From: Actinomycetes bacterium
GTDB lineage: Bacteria; Actinomycetota; Acidimicrobiia; Acidimicrobiales; RAAP-2
Reading direction: 5' to 3'
DNA length: 10,491 nt
NCBI GenBank assembly: GCA_021850345.1
Contig: JAJZMN010000161.1
Coordinates: 1-10,491, forward strand
The notes beneath the pieces are model-generated. The model did not search any database. It was not told where the DNA came from and was given only the letters and a program-made list of their open reading frames with translations. Made by a program: the position numbers and the translations under genes. Of the stretch, positions 1 through 6,334 are shown piece by piece (the stretch's first letter is position 1; each line of letters begins with the position of its first letter).

Positions 1-84
1 CGAAACGACAAAGGGAACCGGTCAAGCCAGTGGCACTTCGCAACAGCGGTGGTCTCGTTCTCGACGACTGCCGCCCAATGCCTG

Positions 85-110
85 CCTCCTGGCGGTGGTC
101 AACCAGGAGG
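85..110 (+). promoter_or_regulatory. Inverted repeat that sequesters the Shine-Dalgarno of the surface-protein gene
   Basis: CCTCCTGG at 85-92 is exactly complementary to CCAGGAGG at 103-110, with a 10-nt loop between. The right arm contains the whole AGGAGG ribosome-binding site (105-110), which sits 5 nt before the ATG at 116. In mRNA an 8-bp GC-rich stem would cover the ribosome site of the downstream secreted-protein gene. The pairing is seen directly; a regulatory role is inference. A strong AGGAGG site attracts chance complementarity, but 8 contiguous pairs at this distance is more than expected by chance. Confidence 0.5.
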
Positions 111-115
111 ACGCA

Positions 116-1960
116 ATGAACAACAGGATCAGCCGTGCTCTGCCGAAGGTGTTCGGCATCTTGGGGGCGGGCGTGCTCGTGACGGGATCGCTCCTGACCT
201 TGCCCTCGCTGGTGCAGATTGCCGGCGCGACGGGCACACCCACACCAGGGCCGCCGACGACGACGCATCACGTCCAGCCGATCGCCACGACAGGCAACAT
301 CACCTCGTGCCCGAGCGGGACCACTTTCCTCGTCACGTCAAGCCCCGTCAGCGGCACGTACTCGACAGGTGCCACCTACTTCGACGTGACGGTCACATCG
401 ACACTGAAGTACCTCAGCTTCACGACGGACTCGCCCAGCTTCACCGTCTACGTGAAGGGCGGAAACGCTTACGACACGTATGACTACACGACGGCGGCGT
501 ACCCATCAGACACCGGCCTGCACGCGCCATTGGTAGGGACGACAAACATCCCGGACATCAGCCACTACGTGGTCTGCGGGCAACCCGCTGTGACCCCCGT
601 CAAGGCAACGCCGACGCTCACGACGGGCGCGAGCGGCCCGACCACCTTGGGTTCGGCGATCCACGACACCGCCACGCTGACGGGGGGCAACGCACCGACC
701 GGGACGATCACCTTCAAGGTGTTCAGCACAACGTCGTGCGCGACCCCGATCACGACCTTCGTCACACGAGGCACGGCGGTCTCAGGGACGGGGACCTACA
801 CATCGGCGTCCTTCACCCCGGCCGCGGCGGGGACCTACTACTGGACCGCGCGCTATTCGGGTGACACGAACAACAACTCGGTGACAGAGCCGTGCGGTGC
901 GCCGACAGAGTCGTCGACGGTCACCGTCCCCGCGCCCCCAGCGCGGACGACCCCGACCCTCAGCACCACAGCGGGCACGGTGTCGGTGGTGGGAACCGCG
1001 AGCCACGACACCGCCACCCTCTCGGGCGGCAACGCACCGACCGGGACGATCACCTTCAAGGTGTTCAACACAACAGCGTGCCACAGTGCCGTGCCCGGCT
1101 TCGTGACAACGGGTGCGACCGTGAAGGGCACAGGGAACTACGTTTCCGCATCGTTCGTCCCGACTGCGGCGGGGACCTACTACTGGACCGCGAGCTATTC
1201 GGGTGACGCGCACAACAACCCGGTGAGTGAGCCTTGCGGTGGGCAGAACGAGTCGGTCCTGGTGAAGTCGAGCGCCCCGGCGACAGGAGCCAAGACAGCC
1301 AAGCTCGAGGTCGTCAAGTCCTCGACGCCGCCGTCGGGCTCGTCGGTGGCGCCCTCGACCGGCGTCACCTACACCCTGGCGCTCACCGACACGGGCACAG
1401 GCCCAGCGACCGATGTCACCGTGACCGACACAGTCCCCGCGGGCACGAGCTACGTGGCCTCATCGGCCACCTGCAACGGGATCGCCGGCTGCAACGTGTC
1501 CGAGAGGTCGGGCAAGGTCACCTGGACAGGGATCGATTTGGCGGCGGGCCAGACGGTGACGGTCAGCTTCGGGGTCACGGTCAACACGACCGACACCAAC
1601 GGCCAGAAGATCGACAACGTCGCCATGTTCACCAACGAGGGGACCCCGCACTGCACGGCAGCAACGTGCCACACCAACACCGTCACACTGACGGTGGTGC
1701 GCAAGGCATCTGCGGCGACAAGCTCCACGCCCCCCTCGACAGTGACTCGTACCCCGACGCTGACCACCACACCGACGAGGCTGGCGCCGACAGCGGCGCT
1801 CAGCACGCCGACGCGGATCTCCGAGGCGACCACAGTGCACACCGGCGAGCCGTGGGCAGGGTCCCTGTGGGCCGAGATCGGCGTGCTCGGCGCCGGCTTG
1901 AGCCTTCTCGGCATCGGCGAGTGGCTGCGGCGCCGGCGCCCGAGGCACGCCGGCCAGTAG
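116..1960 (+). CDS. Secreted, C-terminally anchored surface protein with two Ig-like repeats and a DUF11 domain (probable sortase substrate)
   Basis: A 614-residue protein. The ATG at 116 is chosen over the in-frame GTG at 95 because AGGAGG lies 5 nt upstream of it. Residues 1-38 form a signal peptide: basic start, hydrophobic core, and an A-x-A site ending at A38. Residues 39-164 are a beta-rich domain with two cysteines (C65, C154). Residues 165-278 and 279-392 are two Ig-like repeats of exactly 114 residues, each with a cysteine pair (C208/C260 and C322/C374) that could form a disulfide. Residues about 395-528 match the DUF11 conserved repeat domain. A Thr/Pro/Ser-rich stalk follows, then TVHTGEPWAG (573-582), a hydrophobic helix (about 583-604) and a RRRR tail. 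That end has the layout of a sortase sorting signal, although HTG replaces a canonical LPxTG. The sortase gene directly downstream supports cell-wall attachment. An adhesive or structural surface role is likely; the ligand is unknown. Confidence 0.85.
   Translation: MNNRISRALPKVFGILGAGVLVTGSLLTLPSLVQIAGATGTPTPGPPTTTHHVQPIATTGNITSCPSGTTFLVTSSPVSGTYSTGATYFDVTVTSTLKYLSFTTDSPSFTVYVKGGNAYDTYDYTTAAYPSDTGLHAPLVGTTNIPDISHYVVCGQPAVTPVKATPTLTTGASGPTTLGSAIHDTATLTGGNAPTGTITFKVFSTTSCATPITTFVTRGTAVSGTGTYTSASFTPAAAGTYYWTARYSGDTNNNSVTEPCGAPTESSTVTVPAPPARTTPTLSTTAGTVSVVGTASHDTATLSGGNAPTGTITFKVFNTTACHSAVPGFVTTGATVKGTGNYVSASFVPTAAGTYYWTASYSGDAHNNPVSEPCGGQNESVLVKSSAPATGAKTAKLEVVKSSTPPSGSSVAPSTGVTYTLALTDTGTGPATDVTVTDTVPAGTSYVASSATCNGIAGCNVSERSGKVTWTGIDLAAGQTVTVSFGVTVNTTDTNGQKIDNVAMFTNEGTPHCTAATCHTNTVTLTVVRKASAATSSTPPSTVTRTPTLTTTPTRLAPTAALSTPTRISEATTVHTGEPWAGSLWAEIGVLGAGLSLLGIGEWLRRRRPRHAGQ
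686..1209 (+). repeat. Two-copy internal coding repeat, 342-bp period
   Basis: The Ig-like units of the surface protein are repeated at exactly 342 bp (114 codons). Some blocks are identical at DNA level: 40 bp at 686-725 recurs at 1028-1067, and the block encoding AAGTYYWTA near 826 recurs near 1168. Other parts have diverged. This fits an old internal duplication with selection or gene conversion on the conserved strands. Such arrays can change copy number by recombination. Confidence 0.85.
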
Positions 1961-1983
1961 CCCCGAGGCACGCCGGCCAGTAG
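1939..1983 (+). repeat. 22-bp tandem duplication, period 23, across the surface-protein stop codon
   Basis: The 22 bp at 1939-1960, which ends with the TAG stop, are repeated exactly at 1962-1983 with one base between. Because the period is not a multiple of three, the second copy lies in another frame and is non-coding. It looks like a small slippage duplication. Confidence 0.85.
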
Positions 1984-1990
1984 CTCGGCA

Positions 1991-2026
1991 CCGAGGCGCG
2001 CCCGACCCATGTCGGGCGCGCCTCGG
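1991..2026 (+). terminator. Perfect 16-bp hairpin between the surface-protein and sortase genes
   Basis: CCGAGGCGCGCCCGAC (1991-2006) pairs with all 16 bases of 2011-2026 around a CCAT loop. There is no T-tract, as is common for intrinsic terminators of high-GC actinobacteria. Its position 31 nt after the stop and 43 nt before the sortase start suggests a terminator or attenuator, giving more substrate than sortase transcript. It could also protect the 3' end of the upstream message. As it is nearly palindromic, it would form on either strand. Confidence 0.7.
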
Positions 2027-2068
2027 CACCACGCCGGCACGGACGCCGGTGCGACGACTGAGACAGAG

Positions 2069-3247
2069 ATGAGAAAGACCCCGTCCTCCCAGCACGTCCG
2101 GCCGGCATCCCTCGGTGTGCGCCGATGGCGGCGTACTTCCCGGGCCTTGTTTGCCCTCGGCCTGCTGCTCGTCCTCGGCGTCGGGTCCTGGCAGCTCTAC
2201 GCCTCGCTGTGGACCGCGCACGCCGAACATGCAGGAAAGGCGCTGATCCACGCGTTCTCGAGCGGTCACCGTCTTGACGAGCCCGTCAGGCGCACCGCGG
2301 GGCCGGCCACATCGGGCTCGCTCGCGTCGTGCACCGCCAGCGCTCCAGGGTCGCGCGCGCGGCACCGTTCCACACCGGTCCATGGGCTCCTCGAGATCCC
2401 GAAGCTGGGGGTCGAAGCCCCGGTCGAGCAAGGGATGGGCGAGGCACAGCTCGCCGTGGCGGTCGGTCACAATCCACACTCGGCGTGGCCGGGGGAAGCC
2501 GGTGACGCCGTTCTCTACGCACACGACGTGAGCTACTTCAGTTCGATCTCGAAGCTGAAGGCCGGCAATGCGATCCGCTACGTGACGCCGTGCACCACGT
2601 ACGACTTCAAGGTGACGTCGCACGCCGTCGTCCGTCAGGGCGCTCCCCTCTTCAACACGGCGGGATCCTCGGTCACTCTCGTGACGTGCTGGCCGACGGA
2701 CGCCCTCTGGTTCACGCCGGACCGCTACCTGGTAACGGCGACCGAGGTCTCGACGCAGACGACCGGCCCGCGCACCGCCACGTACCACGAGGCATTCACC
2801 CCTCCGTCAGTGCCCGTTCCTCCAGGGCTCGTCTCCCAGGGCGTCACGCTCACGACGTACGACCTCCCGATGGGGACGCTCACCCTCACGGGGACCCCGG
2901 ACCGCGCCTGGTCACAGACCACCGAGCCGCTCCTCGTCGAGGAGGCGGCCGTCGAGGCCTTCATCGCCGGGGTGCGCTCCCTTGCCGAGGACCAGCTGTC
3001 CTGGTGGCGCAAGATCGCCCCGGGCGCCAGGCCGCCTTCCCCGCTCGTGGGTGCAGGCAATCCGCAGTACGCCGGCCCGACCGACGTCGTCGAGCGTGCT
3101 CGAGGCACGGCCGTGTCGTCGGTGACCCTGACCGATTCCGTGTTGATGGCGGGCGGCGCCCGACCGGGCCGTTACTCGATGACCGTAGACGAGGTGATCA
3201 AGGGCAAGTCCCTCACGATCTCGCGCTGGTGGATGACGCCGCGCTGA
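2069..3247 (+). CDS. Sortase-family transpeptidase with N-terminal membrane anchor and long C-terminal extension
   Basis: A 392-residue protein that should cleave TG-containing sorting signals and link surface proteins to the cell envelope. The ATG at 2069 is preferred; an in-frame ATG at 2009 lies in the hairpin loop and would add 20 residues of no obvious character. The Shine-Dalgarno is weak. Residues 18-25 are basic, 26-46 form one transmembrane helix, and the sortase beta-barrel begins near HGLLEIPKLGV. The catalytic triad is visible: His152 in LYAHDVSYF, Cys207 in TLVTCWPTD, and Arg219 in TPDRYLV. After the domain about 165 residues continue with no second membrane helix and no domain I recognise; typical sortases end near here. 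The neighbouring surface protein is the obvious substrate. The family assignment is firm; the sortase class is not. Confidence 0.88.
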   Translation: MRKTPSSQHVRPASLGVRRWRRTSRALFALGLLLVLGVGSWQLYASLWTAHAEHAGKALIHAFSSGHRLDEPVRRTAGPATSGSLASCTASAPGSRARHRSTPVHGLLEIPKLGVEAPVEQGMGEAQLAVAVGHNPHSAWPGEAGDAVLYAHDVSYFSSISKLKAGNAIRYVTPCTTYDFKVTSHAVVRQGAPLFNTAGSSVTLVTCWPTDALWFTPDRYLVTATEVSTQTTGPRTATYHEAFTPPSVPVPPGLVSQGVTLTTYDLPMGTLTLTGTPDRAWSQTTEPLLVEEAAVEAFIAGVRSLAEDQLSWWRKIAPGARPPSPLVGAGNPQYAGPTDVVERARGTAVSSVTLTDSVLMAGGARPGRYSMTVDEVIKGKSLTISRWWMTPR

Positions 3248-3312
3248 GTCCCTCTCCACTGGCGCGGAGCACCCTCACCAACTCGGGCACAACGACTCGG
3301 GTGCCAGCGGTG

Positions 3313-4215
3313 TCAGCGCGCGAATCCGAGCCGGGCACGGTAGATGAATCGCCAAGGCTTCTCCTCGTCGCCCAGGCGGGCGTGCACCAGGCGTTCGAAA
3401 CGGTCGACACCCAAGTCGTCGTCGACGAGCCCGTGACGTCGAAGCACCTGGTAATCACCCTGGCTCTTGAGAAGCCCGACGAAGCGGGCCGCGTCGCCCC
3501 TCTCGCTCGAGGCCAACGCGATCTCCCGGCACCATGCGAACACGCCCGAGGCGCGCATCCGTTCCAAGTGGCCCAACTTCGACCAGCTCCGCGTGCCTTC
3601 GGCGAGCCGGCGGTTCCGGTGATCGTCGATGCCTGAGTAGACGGCAAGCTCCCGTTCCGAGCGGGAGGCGGGAGCTCGCAAGGCGTCCGCGTCCACGCCT
3701 TCGGCGACGCGGGCCTCGACCACCTGGACCTGGCGTCTGCAATCGTCCCACGCCTGCTCAGCGATGTGGTCTCCTACGACCGGCGGCCAGTCGCAGTCGA
3801 TCGCGGCGAAGACGCCACCGGGTCTCAGGATGCGGGCGACTTCCCGGAAGGTGGGCTCAGGCTCCATCCAATGCAGGGCCTGTACCGCAAGGACGGCATC
3901 TGCTGCACCGGAAGGGACCCCGGTCTCGTGCGACCAGCCTTTCGCGAAGGAGACCCCTGCGTCAGCTCGCCGCTCGGCGATCTCTCGCATGTCCTCGCTG
4001 GGTTCGACACCGATGACCTCGGCGGCCCAGCCCGCTGCCCACCGGGTCGACAGCCCCGTGCCGCTGCCGAGATCGACGACGAGCTTCGGCGAAGCGCCGC
4101 AGTACGAGACGATCAGCTCTCCGAGCTCGGCCGGCGGCACCGGCCGTACACCGTCGTACAGGTCGCTGAACCCTCGAAACCTGTCTGCCCCGGCCTGCAA
4201 GCCGCCATCAGTCAC
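3313..4215 (-). CDS. Class I SAM-dependent methyltransferase
   Basis: A 300-residue soluble protein of the methyltransferase type 11/25 kind. The GTG at 4215 is chosen because the family normally begins shortly before the DRFRGFSDLYDGVRP segment (residues 11-25); a TTG at 4263 would add 16 unlikely residues. Neither start has a good Shine-Dalgarno. Motif I is VVDLGSGTG (46-54), with Glu71 in VIGVEPSEDM as the ribose-binding acidic residue. The segment around ALHWMEPEPTFREVARILRPGG corresponds to motifs IV-VI. The C-terminal 120 residues are a family-specific cap. The substrate cannot be told from sequence. It is divergent from the MFS exporter, sharing a short intergenic region, and converges on the sortase gene with a 65-bp gap. 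Confidence 0.85.
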   Translation of the reverse strand: MTDGGLQAGADRFRGFSDLYDGVRPVPPAELGELIVSYCGASPKLVVDLGSGTGLSTRWAAGWAAEVIGVEPSEDMREIAERRADAGVSFAKGWSHETGVPSGAADAVLAVQALHWMEPEPTFREVARILRPGGVFAAIDCDWPPVVGDHIAEQAWDDCRRQVQVVEARVAEGVDADALRAPASRSERELAVYSGIDDHRNRRLAEGTRSWSKLGHLERMRASGVFAWCREIALASSERGDAARFVGLLKSQGDYQVLRRHGLVDDDLGVDRFERLVHARLGDEEKPWRFIYRARLGFAR

Positions 4216-4299
4216 CCGGCCAGTCTCGCGTACCGAGACGGCGGGCTTGTCGTGAGGACCCAACCGAGGCTCGGGCCCTGAGCACCGCCCGCGGGGCGT

Positions 4300-4305
4300 T
4301 ACGGT
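4300..4305 (+). promoter_or_regulatory. Possible -10 element (TACGGT) for the MFS transporter gene
   Basis: TACGGT fits the actinobacterial TANNNT -10 pattern and lies about 46 bp before the ATG at 4352, which would give a 5' leader of about 40 nt. I see no convincing -35 element. Tentative, from pattern only. Confidence 0.25.
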
Positions 4306-4351
4306 TGCGGCACCCGGCCAGACGGTCGAGCGGCAGAGAGGAGCTCAGTCG

Positions 4352-5641
4352 ATGTCGAGGGCGGCGCTTCGATCGGCCATGGAGCCGTTCTCGATCGCGG
4401 CGTTTCGCTCGGTGTGGCTGGGGGCGCTCTCGGGAAACTCGGGCCGCTTCGCGGTCATCCTGGTCGCCGGCTGGGAGGCATTCCGCCAGGGCCACCACTC
4501 GGCAATCTGGCCGAGCCTGGTCAGCATGGTGATTCTCTTGCCGACGGCCGTGTTCGGCCTGGTCTCGGGCGGTTTGGCGGACCGCTTCAACCGGGCGGCG
4601 CAAGCGGCGACCGGCCAGGCGATGGCCGCGGTCGCCACCGCCGCCGCCGCCATCTGCATCTTCACCCACGTGGCGAGCCTCGCCACGACCCTCGGAGCCG
4701 CAGCCCTCGTCGGTCTGGCCAACTCGGTCCAAGGTCCCGCCTGGCAGGCGCTCATCCCAAGCCTCGTCGGCAAGGAGCGCATGGTCAGTGCCGCGCTGTC
4801 GACGCGGATCGCCCAGCAGGGTTCGGAGCTGGTCGGCCCGGCCATCGGCACGGCGATCTTGACCACTGCGGGACCGGGATGGACGTTCGTCGCCTGCTCA
4901 CTCTTCTACTGGGCGGCCATGGTGATGCTGGCCCGGGTCCGCCGGCAGGCTCGGCCGGCCCTGCGCGCTGGCGCGACCACGATGTGGCACGAGGTACGGG
5001 CCGGAGTCTCCTACCTCAAGACCACGTCCCCGCTCGGCCTGCTCTTCGTGTGGGTCACCCTCCACTGCTGCCTCACGATGGCCACCTTCGGGATCCTTCC
5101 CACGATCGCCACGGTCAATTTCGGTGGCGCCGCCGGCGTCTACGGGCTCCTGCTCACCGCATTCGGCGCGGGGTCCATCGTCGGGCCGCTGCTCGCCATG
5201 GGGATGTCGCACCGCACGCGCCCGGCCACCATGCTCTGGGTCACGGGCGTGCTCTCCGGCGCCCCGCTGATCGTCGTCGGGTTGAGCCACCTCGAGTGGC
5301 TGGCAGTCGTGATGGAGTGTCTCGCCGGCGTCGGCCAGGCCGTCTTCATGGCCGTGATCTACGCGAGCGTCCAGACCTGCGCGCACGACGCCATACGCGG
5401 CCGGGTCGCGAGTATCCAGCTCACGAGCACCACCGGCGCGATGGGATTGGCCAGTATCGGCTGGGGTGCGTTGGTCGGCGTGGCGTCGGCCGGTCTCCTC
5501 CTCGCGATCCCGGGGGGACTCTTCGTGCTCGTCTGCGTCGCGCTCGCCCGGCGAGTGCCCGGGCTGAACCGGGAGGTCGACAGGCACGCTGGGCACGACG
5601 CTGCTCCCACGCCGATCGACGCCGCCCCCTCGATGGCCTGA
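4352..5641 (+). CDS. Major facilitator superfamily exporter (MFS_3 / EntS-like)
   Basis: A 429-residue integral membrane protein with many hydrophobic segments, consistent with the 12 helices of the family. The ATG at 4352 has a good ribosome site (AGAGAGGAG, 4335-4343, 8 nt away). The loop 2-3 signature appears as GGLADRFNR (73-81). SVWLGALSGNSGRFA near the start, NSVQGPAWQALIPSLVGKE in the first half and RGRVASIQ late in the protein are typical of the enterobactin-exporter-like branch. These proteins expel small molecules in exchange for protons, but the substrate here is unknown. It is divergent from a methyltransferase, which could mean joint control, although no operator is evident. The tail after the last helix is short and charged. 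It converges on the LOG gene with a 29-bp gap. Confidence 0.88.
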   Translation: MSRAALRSAMEPFSIAAFRSVWLGALSGNSGRFAVILVAGWEAFRQGHHSAIWPSLVSMVILLPTAVFGLVSGGLADRFNRAAQAATGQAMAAVATAAAAICIFTHVASLATTLGAAALVGLANSVQGPAWQALIPSLVGKERMVSAALSTRIAQQGSELVGPAIGTAILTTAGPGWTFVACSLFYWAAMVMLARVRRQARPALRAGATTMWHEVRAGVSYLKTTSPLGLLFVWVTLHCCLTMATFGILPTIATVNFGGAAGVYGLLLTAFGAGSIVGPLLAMGMSHRTRPATMLWVTGVLSGAPLIVVGLSHLEWLAVVMECLAGVGQAVFMAVIYASVQTCAHDAIRGRVASIQLTSTTGAMGLASIGWGALVGVASAGLLLAIPGGLFVLVCVALARRVPGLNREVDRHAGHDAAPTPIDAAPSMA

Positions 5642-5670
5642 GCCGGTGGCGAGTGGAAGGCGACGGAGCT

Positions 5671-6327
5671 TCAGACTGGGTGTGGCGCGTCCAGCGTGTG
5701 TGGGTGCTCGAAGTGGACGGTGCGGTAGTACTCGACGAGGCGCGCGACGAGGCGATCGGGATCGGCGTCGAAGAGCACCTTTGCCCCGGTCTCCTTCGCC
5801 AGGTGACCGACCACCTCACCGACCATGTCGGCCACCCCGTGGGTACCCGTCAGCACGCCGATGAGGCGCCCCTCGTCATAGGCGATGGCGAACTCCCCCA
5901 GCGTCCCCGAGTGGCCACCGACGATCACCACGATGTCCGAGGAACGAATGTTGACGACCTCTCTTCCCATGAGGCCGGACCCCGTGTAGATGAGCGCCGC
6001 GAACCCTTCGGTGGGAGAGGCATATCGCTCGACGTGCTCCTTCTCGGAAAGTGCCGGAGAGATGCCGAGCACCAGACCGCCGTGTGCCGCCGCCCCCAGC
6101 ACCGCTTCTTGTGGAAGGCCGGGGCAGGCGCCGGTGACGAGCGTGCAGCCGGCCTCCGCGATGGCACGCCCGAGCGCACGCGCCCGCGCGGCGATGGACG
6201 GATCGATGTACCCGCTGGCAGAGCCCATCACACCGACGACGAGCGGCCGGGCCGTTCGGTTCGCACGCTGGGCGGCCCGGTCGGGCGTTCCGTCTTCCCA
6301 CCGCTCCGCGCCCGGGAGGCTGCTCAT
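5671..6327 (-). CDS. LOG/SLOG-family Rossmann-fold nucleotide-binding protein (TIGR00725-like)
   Basis: A 218-residue protein. The start is the ATG at 6327 (GTG at 6330 is an alternative), 7 nt after the stop of the RNase gene, so the two are almost certainly co-transcribed and translationally linked. The nucleotide-binding segment VGVMGSASGY (31-40) opens the Rossmann fold. Residues 114-130 contain GSGLMGREVVNIRSSD with Arg122 and Arg128. The family signature is VGGHSGTLGE (136-145), equivalent to PGGxGTxxE of LOG phosphoribohydrolases with the catalytic Glu kept and the leading Pro replaced by Val. About 28 residues before the fold look flexible. Relatives either cleave cytokinin-type nucleotides, bind molybdenum cofactor, or act as SLOG nucleotide sensors. 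Which applies here cannot be decided from sequence. Confidence 0.8.
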   Translation of the reverse strand: MSSLPGAERWEDGTPDRAAQRANRTARPLVVGVMGSASGYIDPSIAARARALGRAIAEAGCTLVTGACPGLPQEAVLGAAAHGGLVLGISPALSEKEHVERYASPTEGFAALIYTGSGLMGREVVNIRSSDIVVIVGGHSGTLGEFAIAYDEGRLIGVLTGTHGVADMVGEVVGHLAKETGAKVLFDADPDRLVARLVEYYRTVHFEHPHTLDAPHPV

Positions 6328-6334
6328 CACCTCA

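Noticed and set aside
1..84. Riboswitch (c-di-GMP or c-di-AMP type) ahead of the surface-protein gene
   Set aside because: A few GAAA and GG-rich pieces recall such aptamers, but I could not place the conserved core or paired stems, and the window begins too close to the gene to judge.
2009..2068. Upstream in-frame ATG as the sortase start
   Set aside because: It lies in the loop of a perfect 16-bp hairpin with no ribosome site, and the added 20 residues have no membrane or sortase character.
1460..2788. 442-codon minus-strand open frame opposite the surface-protein and sortase genes
   Set aside because: The plus strand carries clear DUF11 and sortase motifs; the antisense product is low-complexity Arg/Gly-rich.
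3248..3312. Terminator between the convergent sortase and methyltransferase genes
   Set aside because: Only a 5-bp GGCAC/GTGCC pairing is visible, too weak to call.
3313..5641. Methyltransferase plus MFS exporter as an antibiotic self-resistance or biosynthetic cluster
   Set aside because: Both families are ubiquitous, no biosynthetic enzyme is nearby, and the pair is divergent rather than an operon.
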